Source: Augochlora pura
Taxonomy: Eukaryota > Arthropoda > Insecta > Hymenoptera > Halictidae
Assembly (NCBI RefSeq): GCF_028453695.1
Contig: NC_135774.1
Span: 21,266,001-21,330,000 of the forward strand
Length of the DNA: 64,000 nucleotides
Direction: 5' to 3'
The notes under the pieces: model-generated
Database searches by the model: none
Seen by the model: the letters and a program-made list of their open reading frames with translations, nothing else
What the model was told of the DNA's origin: nothing
Part shown: positions 1 to 13,300 of the stretch, piece after piece
Layout: each line of letters opens with the position of its first letter
How positions within the stretch are numbered: the first letter of the stretch is position 1
Made by a program: the position numbers and the translations under genes

Positions 1-1530
1 CGCTCGGGAATACCTCTTCTGCTCCGGAAAAATATTTTCTTTCAACCAACTGTCAATTCGTTTTAGTAGAACGGGAAAATTAATTTCCATGTTTCTAACA
101 ATTTACGTACGCTGAATGTGGTAGGAACTTTCGATTTCTTATCAATCGGATCAGGATACTATGACGAACATATTGCAACGAATAGATACAATTTTCAACC
201 CTTAAGAAAAAACTTTCTGCGAGGTGAGAATATTGTAGATTTTTCGGTTTAACTCTTTCGGTACTAACTAAAATGAGTTCGGATCATATTACTTGTATTT
301 ACATGGTTACATTATATTCACATTAGATATAAATCGTGTGATCATGCTAGATTAAATTTCTCATAATTACCGCAAGTTAAATAATACGGGCAATTTTTAT
401 TAATCTGCATACCTACTGCAACATGTTGCAAAGAACATATTTTCAACCCTTTAATCCTTTTAATGTTAATTTGTGGGATTTATAAAAAATTTAATTCGCT
501 ACAATTTTTATGCGCGATTTATAATATGAATATAATGGAAGTACGAATAATATGATCAGAACAGCCTCCGCATAATAGGAATATGACATAAAGTCATAAA
601 AGTAAAATTAAAAATTGAATACTTCTGGTGTTTTTATTTCACTTTATTCCTGCTATATTTATTTCGCCTTTTTAATTGAGCCAGACACTGATAGGGTTGA
701 AGAACGATGTACACGCGTTGGATTACGTCGACGATTTTTATCAATCAAATCTGAATAACTACAACGAGTATGATGCAACGAATACCTGTTATCGACCGTT
801 CTAATTGGCGATGCGAAACCGTTAATCTATTTTTCATCCTTTGAAGAACGCAGCGGAAAGGAAATATTTTCTTCTGGCCAGAGGTTATTCGTTTTAGAAA
901 TATAAATTAGAAAAACAGGAGAAAATTCATTTTTCTGCCTTCAGCATTTTTATCGCGAAATATTGATTCCACTGTCTCCAACAATTATTTCCTCGCCCTT
1001 TTAAAGGACACAAGCGCTGCGGAAATCTTGTGTTTGAATCGAGTGTTATTCGTGTTTCAGGAATTTCGATTAATCGAATCAGAATTCTGTGGCAGACAAA
1101 GATTTTGCATAGGATGCCATCGACAGTTTCGATTGGAAATACAAATTTGCTAATCTATTTTCTACCCTTTGTAAGGCACAGCACAATGGAAATATTTTCT
1201 TCAACGTTATTACAATAGTTCCCAGAATTGTAACAGAAAAATTCGATACGGTCTATTCTCGGCATTTTTGTCACTAAAATTAATTTTATTGTTTTCAACG
1301 ATGTGCTCGCGCTGGATTGTAGTATATCGAACGGTTCTTATCAATAAAATCGAAGCACACACATATATATATATATACACGTGTACTATGAAGGACAGAG
1401 ATGTTGCAACAAGTGCGGGCATGTAGAATACTATCGATCGTTCTAATTGGCGATGCGAATCTGTTAATCCATTTTCTACCCTTCGCAGTGCACGGCTCCT
1501 CCGCCGTGGGAATATTGCGCTTTTCATTAA
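1..1530. repeat. Degenerate ~315-bp direct repeats
   Basis: At least three diverged copies of one unit follow each other. The clearest block lies at about 799-885, 1119-1207 and 1431-1525. Each copy has a 'cgatcgttctaattggcgatg'-like start, then 'gttaatctattttctaccctt', then a purine-rich 'ggaaatattttctt' end. Spacing is about 320 and 312 bp. A fourth, shortened copy seems present near 140-240, with 'cttatcaatcgga', 'attgcaacgaatag' and 'tttcaaccctt'. No long open frame is shared between copies. This looks like an old tandem or satellite-like array, or a fragmented transposable element. Unit edges are approximate. Confidence 0.55.
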
Positions 1531-4500
1531 GTATTATTCATTATAGAAATTAGAAAGAGAATATAAAAATTTATTTGACTATCTCCGACGTATTCTCTTT
1601 TTAGAAAAAATGTTTTAGGAAATATCTCTACACAAAATACAAATTTTGTAAGCTGAGCGTGAGAAACAAAAATTATGACTATCTTTTTTTTATTAATGTG
1701 AATGTTACCACGCTAGTGCTCATAAAAATCGGACAATATTAGAAGAAATTGTTTCATACGTTAAGAGCAGAAAAGACAATATTTGTTATAGAAATTGTTT
1801 TCGAATGTTTTTACAACTCGTAGATCTTAACAAGATTTGATTCTTTTTTTACAATTTATAGATCCTAACAAAGTTTGATATTTCCTAATCAAAATTAATC
1901 TCAAAGATTGATAATAACATCGAATCAGTCGTATATGACGAACATGGCACCCAAATTGTTAATAAACCAATAGGTGATGTCACAATATTTGAAAATCATT
2001 CTATTGTCACTACAGTTTTGCATTTCGTTTATACATTTTCTATACACGTATTTAGTCGAATAAAATCCACAGTTTAACTGTAATAAATAACATCCTGACA
2101 TACACGAGGAACAAACATTGTCTCATTCGATAAAAAAAATGATTGAACATCTAACGATGAAAATAGATTGACGTATAAAAGAAGCGGAAGTTGTTTCGTC
2201 GTATTTGGATAATTGTTAAAGACGGACTATTATTTTTAATGACTAAATATTTCTAACATACCATCGATATATGCTGGATTGAACATTAAATTACTATTTC
2301 TATCTCAGTATTTAATAACCTTTAGAAAGTAGCTTTAACGAAAGAACAAAAACTATTCGACATCACGAACGACAGTGCTTTTATTTGCAACAATTTTTAT
2401 ATCCCATTTTGCATTTGCTTTCACCGAAAAAATCTACCGCATTTCTATAACACAATCCACCGTTACAGAGATCCAATATTAATTCGCTTTCACATTTGTA
2501 TAACTTCGAATCGTCCATATTCATAATTTCTACATTCTGATAACAATGCGCGATAATTGTACCGAATTATATTTGTCAGTCATAATACTTGTGGATTTTC
2601 ACTGTAAACACACCGTTTATCGCTGAGCGCACGATTACTTCTGCGAGCACCGACGGTGTACGCCGGTATCGAGTACATTGTCAACGCTACGTGTATAATC
2701 TTGATAGGTCTCCCTTGTAAATAATAATATATCGATACAAGTATTTGAATAACATTTTCCGCGATTAAACCGTAAACGCGAACGTTCGAATATTTTTGCG
2801 AGTCGCTTCGCATTTCAGCGTACGCCAGAACAAGGAAGATGCTATAACGAACGAGATTGTAGAAATAATTACGGCTCGTTCCACTATATCTCACCCTAAC
2901 TGCGCCACTGACAGGCCCGTACAGAGGTAAAGTCCTTGCACAAAATTCAACTTGACCTAGAGCTTTTTTTTCTAGCAGCGATTCCCCCCCAAAAAAAGTT
3001 CCCGCCGGCAATTATCTTGTTCATTTTTAATTCCGCGAGGTTTTTCTCCGTTCCATTAACGTTAGCGAGAATTTTTTCGTGGTTTAGGAGGGACAAAATA
3101 TTCGTAAATATGAAACCGGCATCACAGTCGAAATGTACTCTCGCGCTCTCCAATTAAATGTACTCGGGTAATCAAACAGAAACGCGAGCTGACTAAATAG
3201 TAATTTTGGTTAATTTGCTGCATGCGAACGGTTTCTTTCTTCTCTTTTTTTTTTTTGTCCAACCGCGACGCTCAATTATATCAAGTTACGTTGGGAGATC
3301 TCGATAATATATTATTCGGTCGAAATGTTGTTTGCGCACGGAACGATGAAAAACTCGCGAGGGCGGTTGAAATCGACGTTAACGAAGAGAACGGTCTGTT
3401 CACCCCGTGTGTTACATCATGAATGATAGAACACGTTGTAATAGGAGGAAGAAAAACTAATCAATAACGCGAACGAATTATGTCAGATAGCATAAAGCGT
3501 TTCTGTGAAATATACTTGGAGAACGACCAGGAACTTTTCGAAGAATACGCAATTCGCTGATAGGAGGCTGTCAAACATGCGGTGGAAGTGAAAGAATGGC
3601 AAATACGGTAAGATAATCCATTGTTTTCGCAGTGCGAGATAGCGTAAATATCGAGGAAGCCGCGAATCGGAGCGAAACAACAAATTGCTCGCAGCTTTGA
3701 ATATATCAATGTTGCGTTCAATATAATAACGTCCACGAGTGGTTATTTTTTCAGTGAATTTTCAATTCGTGTCAAGTATTCGCTAACCCCTATAGTATAC
3801 TCATTTCGCAAGAAGATTTTAACAGAAAGAATTCTGTAATTAAATTTCATAATCCACAGAGTTTGTAACGATGCGATCATAGAACTTTTAAAAAGGAATT
3901 TTCTACGCGATCATCACTATTCGTTAACAATTCACTGCACTAGAATGATTCTTACTCTACCGCTAGTCTTTAAACAAAGCAGAAAATTATTCTACTCCAA
4001 CCCCTAGTTTCCTTAACCTCTTCACGCCCACGGCCACGAATGTGTACGTTTAGTTTTCTTCAAATTATGATTATTGTAAAGAAAATGAGAATCAGTTGAA
4101 AAGCTATTCGCTGCAGAATCCCTCATCGATACTAACAAAACTTCGTCGAATGAAATGAGATGGATAATAAATAAAAAAGAAACAATTAAATAGATTGTTC
4201 ACTACTATAAACTTCACTATAAGAACAGTAATCGTAATCCCATACTTAATTGCTCACATTTCCGGGTATAAACAGAAATTTCATTATGCTTCCTTTCGCT
4301 ATTCGTCATTCATCCCCAACGTATTTACATTCCAGATCACGTTCGAATTCAACCCGAGAAAATAGTTTTGTTAAATAACAACAACGCGACGCTGATCCGA
4401 GCATTGTCGCGTTACCAGAGAACCTCGAGAGTTCGCCTGAAAATTTCGCGAATGAAAATTATTCACAACGACGGGCTCTGCTTCTTTGATCGCGTTGGGG

Positions 4501-4560
4501 CGAACGTTCCATAATATGATTAAACATGTCCAGGTAAATGAAGGAACGATACGGCGAGGT
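1531..4560. other. AT-rich sequence without supported gene
   Basis: Only short open frames occur here, on both strands. They overlap one another and have no recognisable domain, codon bias or splice context. I see no RNA gene. It is probably intergenic or intronic DNA. Confidence 0.5.
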
Positions 4561-4599
4561 TAAAAGGTTCGAAAGAAAGGGCGCGTATTAATTTTCGGA

Positions 4600-5900
4600 G
4601 TGCTCTGTGACGCGCGCAAGGGATGACAGTCCGCAGCGACGTCGCCGTCGCCGTCGTCGGTGCACACGTGTATGTATTTACTATTTATGACAAGAAGCAC
4701 ACCAGACGTAGAACCGAGAATAAACCGACCGTTATTGCACTTCGTGCCAAACGCCGTGGCGACTCTTACACGCCACCGGCATTCGTAATTGTGGCGGACA
4801 ACGGTTCGTATTCACGACATTTCTTTACGGCCGGCTGACAGACGGTAAGTGTCCGTGCAGTTCGAGACAGTGATAGAATGCGTTAAGAGCCAATCAGAGT
4901 CCTCGATCGTTGACACTCGACGCGGCGGCGGCGGCGGCGGCAGCGGTCCACCGGATTTGATGACGCGTCCACAAAAAGAAAATCCTCTCGATCAGCGTCC
5001 GTGAAGATCTCGAGGGGACGAAAGCCAAGAAGTAGCCAATCGGGGAACATAAAACGTTCGCTGAACTCACCAAAGACAGTAGTACCGGACCGGTGCGGTG
5101 CGTGCTCGATCGAAAATATCAACAACGATTCTCTTTGGCCGAAGAGGGGGGGTTGAGACACAGAAAAAATCCCCAATGGTCCAGCGAGTAAATCACCTCC
5201 TTGGTAAAACCTTACGCGACAGGAAGCGCTGGGTCTTGGCGAACTGAACGAACGTTAACACAGAACGAATGTAACACTGAAACACCACCGAATCCACTGT
5301 CCCGTTTCTAGGACGTCTCACGTTATTACGATTTCCGTCGTGATAACCGCGTGGGTGCGAATCGCGGTCCGCGGCGTCGCGCGACTCGCGTCGCAATTCA
5401 CGGTGTACTTCGCGGGTGTAATTCGCGGGGCGCAACTCGTGGCACGGCACGGTGCGGGTTCGCGGACTGGCACAAAAGAAAAAAAAGGAACGGGGTTCGT
5501 CGCGGCACGTAAAAGCCTCGGGTGGCCGTCGCGTGATGCTACACACACAAGACGAAACGGAACAACACGCGCGCTGTTCGGGACGCAACTGCCGCTACTA
5601 CCGGCTCTATTTCCCGCTGTACCCCACCACGTCGCCGCGATCATCCCCCACCATCGGCGTTGCACAGTGAACCGTGCTCCCCACCTTGTCGTCCTTTGCC
5701 GACCATTCTTCGGTCCCTTCTTCAACCTTCGACGATTTTTCGATACCTACGGCACGGCACACGCAATACAGCAATACCACGCGTTTCAATCAAATGCCTT
5801 CGACCGTTTGTTCGTACACAAATACGGCTACAACCTGCAACTCCTTCTTAATCCCGAGCCTTTCATTAGTGGTCTACACACATGGCGGCAACACAGACGG
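4600..5900. promoter_or_regulatory. CpG-rich island, possible promoter/first exon
   Basis: The base composition changes sharply to GC- and CpG-rich (for example GCG runs at 4920-4945 and CG-dense sequence at 5330-5640). Neighbouring DNA is AT-rich. Several overlapping frames of 60-200 codons are open on both strands, as expected from high GC with few stops, and none resembles a known protein. In an AT-rich insect genome such islands often mark a promoter or untranslated first exon. The gene it would serve and the strand cannot be told from sequence alone. Confidence 0.35.
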
Positions 5901-6275
5901 ATCTCGGTAAAATTATTTATTTCAATTAAGAATTACAAATACTTGTAAATACTATCTCTCTCAACAAAAATAATAATTTATTCCTTTATTAAATGAAATA
6001 CAAGTTGAAACAGTTCATTGATTTTAGAAATATTACGATGCCAATCTAAAACACTCGATTGATGTAAATATTTATTTTATCGTGATATGTATTATTTAAG
6101 ATATACACAAAGGCTTATTTTTGATAGTAATATGTATTTGTACCTTTTCTATAGATTTATTCTCTCTCATAAATACTAATTGTAAGAAATAGAATATCAA
6201 GTAATCGATAGAAATTTGGACATAAAATACTGTCATGTTGTGTAATAAATTCGTACGATAGTTCGGATAAATTTC

Positions 6276-6363
6276 GAGATACGTACTCGTGGGGCTACTT
6301 CCATGCGACTTAGTTCCAGTGAAAGCTGGAAGTCTCTACTTTAAGACAGGGTAGATTAGATTG
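6276..6363. repeat. Direct repeat copy 1 (~87 bp)
   Basis: This block runs from 'gatacgtactcgtggggct' to 'gacagggtagattagat'. It is repeated about 186 bp downstream at 6462-6548. The core 'tgaaagctggaagt' and the following 'ctactttaagacagggtaga' are nearly identical in both copies, while the first half has diverged. No coding frame is apparent. Confidence 0.6.
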
Positions 6364-6461
6364 CAATAATATGACGTGATCATTTTGAAAAATTAAAGGA
6401 GAACGGTCTCTGGCATTACGGGGTTTACAAGAATTAAAAGGAAAAGTTGAGATGGATTTTA

Positions 6462-6548
6462 AGATACGTTCCCGTAGAGCTATTCCTATGCAAGGTACCT
6501 TAAATGAAAGCTGGAAGTGTCTACTTTAAGACAGGGTAGATTAGACTG
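6462..6548. repeat. Direct repeat copy 2 (~87 bp)
   Basis: This is the second copy of the block at 6276-6363, with the same order of motifs: 'gatacgt.cccgtagagct', 'tgaaagctggaagtgt' and 'ctactttaagacagggtaga'. The spacer between copies is unrelated. It may be a local duplication, or two copies of a dispersed short element. Confidence 0.6.
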
Positions 6549-8440
6549 AAATTGTATGATAAGTCTGCACGGTATATATTTTCTTACAAGAAAACGCGAA
6601 CGAACTCATTACACAACCTAATATTTTAATAATAAGTCATTATTTTTGGTACATTTCGAAAAAGTACTACATCGATTAATAATTTTCTTAACAACAACAT
6701 AGTTAATATTTCGGAGAAACAAGAGTATTTCTTAGCTTTTTCCAATACCTTTTTAAATATTTTCATTCAGATCTAAATATGGATTTTGCTTTATCAATTT
6801 AATCATTTGCAGGTGTTTAATTTCTTCCAGATGCCTTATTTGTAGCAATCGATAGAACGAAAATCGTTGTTGCCTAACTATTTATTATTTTAAGTCAAAT
6901 ATCTTTTCACTATACGTAATACATATATCTAAACAGATTTTATTTTATATATTTATGACAATAAGAACAGTTCAATAGTATTTTATCTCGTGTATTCTTT
7001 CTCGCGTTCAAACTGCAATTTTCTCTTTCTTTAAATCGTAAAAGTAATAATTTCGATCATACAACTCATCTAAATTAAAATGTTTCCCGATAGAAGAAGT
7101 TACAGACTTCCCTTTTTGTACGATTTGCGAAGTTCAACCCCGCTTCTTCGAGGCGGTTGATTATTAACGTTTTCAAAAAGTAATTTATAGCTTCTTGAAT
7201 GGTTTAATCTCTATATTAGCCGCTAAACTATTCCAACATTTGTTTGTATACCGATATCTATTATTAACTGTCGTGCTATCGGTTTAGAACTCAATGCATA
7301 CATTAAAATGGCCTCCTTTTTCCCGCGAAACTGTTGCTTCTCAATGCTGTTGTTCAATTTATATTATACTTTAAATAACTGCAAGTCCGTGACCTTTATT
7401 TGCTCGAGTGTTTCAATACTTGATAAAGGAGGTACGCTGCATTTAATGAAACTTTTTTAACAAAGGAGGTAGGCAAGGAAAAAACTAGTGGCCGTGGATC
7501 TGTTGATATAAGACAGTGCATATTTCATTAACTCTTTCATTGTAGCATTTAATTAAAAGACAAGTGTTTGCGTTATCTTTGCGCGTAGAATCAAACTACT
7601 GCAGCTATTTAAAAGAGATGATTTTGTATTTTCAACGAAAACATAGGTTTTTGATAAACGGATACTATAGTTAAACTATAATTAAAAAGAATAATAATAA
7701 TAAATAATTACACCAGGGTTTATATAAAAATTCACTTTCGTCGCTGTGCCATTAATGTTCTGGCATGTTTTTATTCACATGAGGGGTACATATTTTAATA
7801 TGATACATAAAATTAAAAAGTCTCCACATTTATCGTCCCAATTACGCTACAAATATTTAAGAAAATTTCATATATATATCGGGTGCAATCATAAATATCT
7901 TCGTATGATTGAAAGATTATTAAATCGCTATAAGTGGTTAAATAGAATAATAATAATTAAATCTAATGTTAATTGAAATGAGGATAGTAAAATATTCTCC
8001 ACCGACGTGAATACGAGTAATAACACGAAATCGTTCGCATCGTTTTCAGCATTACGAAATGCAGTTAATAAATGCTGGTTTTACAAGAAAATCGTAAAAC
8101 AACGGATTCGGAATGTTGTTCGTTTCTCGTCCACGTCCCGTTCGATATAACAAATGGCCTACTCTGGTAAAGGCTTGCTCCTATGAACAGTCATTTGTTT
8201 TTACTATGATAAGATAATATGCTCCTAACACCTACTTGTTCTTGTTAAGGCACATTTACGAACAACGAGATATGCGCGAGCATGTACTTGCTTGAAATTA
8301 CGCGAGCCTAGTTTCAACTTTGTAACAGCTCGCATGTTAACGCTTTCGCGCATACGTATATGTTTTCTGGCTAAACGAAAAAGAAAGTTTGATTTAATAG
8401 AATAAATATGATAAGTGGCTAAACGTTAAATTAGCATTTC
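6549..8440. other. AT-rich sequence, nothing recognised
   Basis: There are short frames only. The 76-codon plus-strand frame at 7746-7976 is AT-driven and resembles no known family. No RNA gene or repeat was recognised. Confidence 0.45.
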
Positions 8441-8449
8441 CTTTAAATA

Positions 8450-9850
8450 CTACTGCGGCGCGTTATGTGCCTGTGCGCGAACAAAGCACGCAGGCTCTTT
8501 AGTGGACACTACGGCTGCGGCAGCATGTGATACGGAGTACAATTGTTCAGCAGACTGCGTGACGCTGTACAACGAGGGCGTGGCAGAACGCTGAAGCCGT
8601 TGATAAAGCAATTTAAAAAAAAAAAATAAGAAAGCAAAACAAATGCAACCGCTCCTTCGGTAATAATTCCACGCGTTTCTGCCTTTGCCAAGAAAGATTA
8701 CGTTACGATACGATACTCGCCGTGTAGAATCGACGAAAATCGTATTTCGCAACTAAGATAGTTACAGTCTCTACAATGGTCTTGCTCCGATCGCTTTATC
8801 AGAGTTTCAAAGATTAGTATGTTTATAATTAGATTCTGTATCTGCTCGGAAAAGCGAAGTAATCTAATTATAAATAGTTGTTACACGTTTCATTGTGTTC
8901 ACCTGACTCAACGTTGAAACGTTAGGTGCCGAATATCAACCCCGACAAAATTGCCAATAACCGAAACTAGAAAGTTCAAATTTACTGTAGGAAACACCGG
9001 TTCAATGTGTTCAATATATTACGATAATATTAAATTCAGCAGCTAGTTAAAAATTTCGTGTCGCCCGTACGCGTGACCGACGCGGCGGTATTTTCTTCTC
9101 GAAGCTTGGAGGCAACGAAAGAAATCTCGACGCTCGGAAAATATTCCAAGAGACATTGTAACGAGGTCCGTTGATTTTCTAAACCACTCCTTCGCCAATT
9201 CGACCTCCCCACAATTTGGCACGCTTCGAACGAACCGCATTTGATGCAATCAAGCAGTTAGACGAAACCTATTTCCCGAATAGTATGATTCGACGTGGAT
9301 TAGAGACAAATCGCGCCGCGGATGACCCCCTTTTTTCTCCTAATGCGATTTCACGCGTACCGACCGCGAAACGAATAGAGCCACCCGGAGGGGGAAATAG
9401 TTAATGCAACAGGAAACGGCAGACGGTTTTGAGTTCTTAATACGCGACAGTGGCATAAAATTTTGCTTCCTTCCCGAAGTAGCTTAGCACGCTGCTTCGA
9501 GGTATAGTGTAGCCGTTAGTGCTCGAGCTGCCGCGTAACCTGTTCTCATTTTTATCGTCAGCATCAGGTTTCAGCGCAGGTGAGCCGCGAAGGTGCTGAG
9601 CCGAGTCCAGCGAACCAGCTCGTAGTTCTCGAGCATTTCCTTCCCCTTCGTTGTAGAAACGCATTGACCTTCGGAGTCAGGATATCGCCGATCGATGCAA
9701 ACGTTGTCGCATTATCGTTATACGTTGGTAAAACTAGAATTATGCGTCTGCGTTACAACCGGCGTCGACTTAAACTAATTGCAGGAGCAAGCGGCGTGAA
9801 CCCCTGCTGAAATTCGAGACCGCACTTAGGGTCGGCCCGCTTCCCTCGAC
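8450..9850. promoter_or_regulatory. GC-richer island without recognised gene
   Basis: The composition is less AT-rich than the flanks, with many CpG dinucleotides and several short overlapping open frames on both strands (60-100 codons). None has a recognisable domain. It could be an untranslated exon, promoter or enhancer. The evidence is compositional only. Confidence 0.25.
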
Positions 9851-10190
9851 GATTACAACGTGAAGAATACCGAAATGTACGTTCGGTGATCTATTCGGTG
9901 AATGAACATTCTACAGAGACCGAACGTTTGTATGTTTTATACGCGAAACTAACATTTGAACACCTTTTCCATATTATTCGATAAATACAAGCGGTTCTGT
10001 TATACACCTACAGGTGTCTCGCAGTTGCCATTTTATCTCTGCTTGTAGTTCGTTTTACAATTTCTTTGTTTAACACTAGATTTATGGAGTAGTGGAAGCA
10101 ACTGTTTTATATTACTTTATGAAAGTAACAATAATTTATTTACTCGAATTTCTAACTATTTGTATGGTAATACATATTTCTCCCCAGCGA

Positions 10191-10370
10191 TAAGGTAGAG
10201 TCCCGATTTTCATGCCCCCGGATTAAAAATATATAGAAAAAGAAAAGTATTATATACATAAATTGATAATCTACATTTTATTATCAAGGAAGGGCGTTAA
10301 TTCATGTATAAAACTTTTTTTTCTGTACGTTTCTAATCCGGGGGGACAATAATTGAGATAGCTACCTTAG
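10191..10370. mobile_element. MITE-like inverted-repeat element (~180 bp)
   Basis: Both ends are inverted copies. The left end reads TA-AGGTAG, then about 20 bases later 'gcccccggatta'. The right end reads 'taatccggggggac', then CTACCT-TA. The inverted repeats match over about 40 bp with some mismatches, and TA flanks each side as in Tc1/mariner target duplications. The interior is AT-rich and non-coding. I infer a non-autonomous element of mariner-like type; the family is not identified. Confidence 0.55.
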
Positions 10371-10373
10371 CGA

Positions 10374-13300
10374 CCAAATTTCTCATGATAATATTTTTAC
10401 AATCTCAATGATCATAAATGAAAAAAATTTGGAGCCCGTCGTTATTACAAGGTTAATTTAATGTTAATTAGTAGTTGTCTTAACGGTATCCAATGTGTCC
10501 AAAGGCTGTACATATTGCTGTTTGAAATTTATGATTTATATTTTAATAAAATCGTACGATTTCTATTTATAATATAAGCTTGTACAAAGATATTTATCTA
10601 AACAAATTTCTAATAAAAAAACAGTCATTTTTACTGGTTTCGTAGTTCTAATGTTAAGTGGAAAATTTTAATGGCAAATGAAGTACGCGTTAGAGTGCAT
10701 GCAGTTATCAGTCGTGTGACGAATACTATCAATACGCTATATCAGAAACTAATGACAACTAATCTTATTTCCTTTCAGTTTCAGGCTGATATAAATTCGC
10801 AGGAGATAAATTGCTAATGATACACCAGACGCGGTAGATGCGAATAATTGTAGCACTATAAATTACTAATCTCTGATAATAAAGGGGATCACAGAAATGA
10901 CAGAACGCAGGCACGGTTTTATTATTGTCTATAAATACGGGAACCAACAGAAATAGCTTTTCCCGATTATGAATATTTTTTTGTAAATTCATATTGCAGA
11001 TCAATTTATAAGCATCATGTATAATACAAATTTCGAGGATTAATACAGTTGAAGGTGAAAGAAAAATATTATTTTCCTAATTCATTTTATGTCCGTAGTC
11101 TTTTATATTTTTTATATTTATTTAATGAGAAAATGTAAATTTACAGTTTGTTGTTAGTATTGTCTCATACGTAGACTGCGGATTTCCTGCATTTGGTGAA
11201 TTATAAAATTTTGAAGGCATAAGAAAAATGTAATAATATCGTTACATTATCCTACGCTTATTACGTTTATGAAAAGAAGCAATTTATTCTTATTTAATCC
11301 TTCTTACGATCAATAGATGGAAATAATAGAAAGAAACTTTTTATTTCACAGAAAGATCCGTAATCTGTTCGTATGGTCATAGAAAAGATATTTTACATTC
11401 CTGAATGATCGAAATAACGTAAATGTCATTTCCAAGCTCGACAGTCGACTAAAAAGTTCAACAACCAGTTTGCACTCTATATTATTCTAATTTTTGTGAC
11501 GAAATGATATTCTTATCTGCAAACAGTTTCAACATTTGTAAAACATTTCACTCTACATATAATGTAAATACACTAGTCGATAAGTTATAGTACCTGATAA
11601 AAAAATCAGCGTCGACAATGATTCAATGATTTTTCATTGAAATCAATGAACATAGTTGTCGCTGTTATCAGCAGCTTAACTTCAATGACCACGGAACGTG
11701 AGATTCTGCTTAGAACGGCGACCGACAAAATGGAGGCGATAAAAAATATTGTCGCAGTACAGTGTGACAAAGGAGATACGATTTCAGGAGACAAATAGAA
11801 AAAACCATACAAGTGAATCCACACAACACAACTGTCATTTCTATAGGATTTTATTAACATTGTTATCTCAATAGCATTAATTACAGTTACCAATTTGCAG
11901 TGTAATGTACTAACAAAAAAAAAAATATTTAAAAATAGGATATCACGAGTACATACTTAATTTTCGATTTTTCTTTAGAAAAAGATGACGATGAACGTTT
12001 TGCGTCACTTCAATCACAATTTCTACGATTACAGAAGTGCCATGTCGATCGATTACTTAAACAAGGGGATTATGTTTCCGACGAGTTGATTTAGTCGGCA
12101 AATGACACGCGATAATGCGAGATCCGGTGTTAAAACAAGCTACATTGGATAATGGTAGAGTTCGAACCTGCGTAATTTACATAACAATTATTACATTGTT
12201 TCGACGTCGCGAGATCAGCAAATTACTTAATGATTCGCCTCGGCACGCTTGATTCGAGAGCGATGCAAGTATAAAACTTTGAAATAGTTTTGATCGGATG
12301 ACCAACGATTTATGTATTCGTTTATGGATTTATGCATGTATTTGTGTATGTATGTTTATGCATTTAACTACGCATTCTACATGATCTTCGTAAGAAATAG
12401 TGTCATTCGCCCGTTTGATATCTTTACGCGCTAAATAAACAATAGTTGTTTCTCAGTTTTTCTTTTCATATCAGAACAAACGATACTCATCTTTCTTCTC
12501 TTTCCTCGGTTTCACCTAATCGTTTCTACAATACAATCCTACGTAGATCTTACTTATCAAACGACTAAACCCATTCTAATTCGCCCCCGAAAAGATACGC
12601 GCGCGACGTCCAAATGATCGAATTCAAAAGATTGCGGTATCTACCAACGCGGATGATGCGTCTCTTCCCTCCCATCTCTTTGACCCATCTGCTCCTAGTA
12701 ATTACATGGGATACGACCGAACAGAGCACAGGGTACATATTACCTCTAATGCTTCACCTTACACGCTATTATGTACAGATTTTTTTTCACGAATACCAGC
12801 ACACCATAATCCGCGGTACCCAAACAAGAAGACCGCCAAGTACCATTTCACCGGCACGATGCAATCATGAAAGACGAAAGTGCTCTTCGGAACCGGTCGA
12901 TTGCTTTACGCGCATGAGAGACATAGTAGAACAGTAAAAAATAGTTAAAGAAATGAGCAAGAGAAATAGAGAGAGAAAGAGAGAAAGCACGGCGACGTAC
13001 GGATCGAGAATGAAAGTAGAAGAAAGAGGAGACACGTCTATGCTTCCAAACATACGCTGTACAAAAGATATTTATCATTATCATTACTTTTTGTTTTCTA
13101 ACCAGTTTTACCAACGACGAATCGCGTGGATTCTTGTCAAGCGACAATCCATCGTTATTACTCTCTCCACTGTCTTCATTGTAAATACCGATAAATCTGC
13201 TCCTCGATGTGTGTACCGTTTATAAAACTGGACATTTCTCAAATAACGGTATAAACTTCTTTTCTTCCTTTGCAAGATACGAAATATATTTATATTATAC

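Noticed and set aside
5340..5948. 202-codon plus-strand open frame
   Set aside because: It lies in a CpG-rich island where several frames on both strands are open. It has no recognisable domain, and its tail runs into AT-rich sequence.
12150..12175. 'ttcgaacc' motif resembling a tRNA T-loop
   Set aside because: No acceptor, D or anticodon stem could be found around it on either strand.
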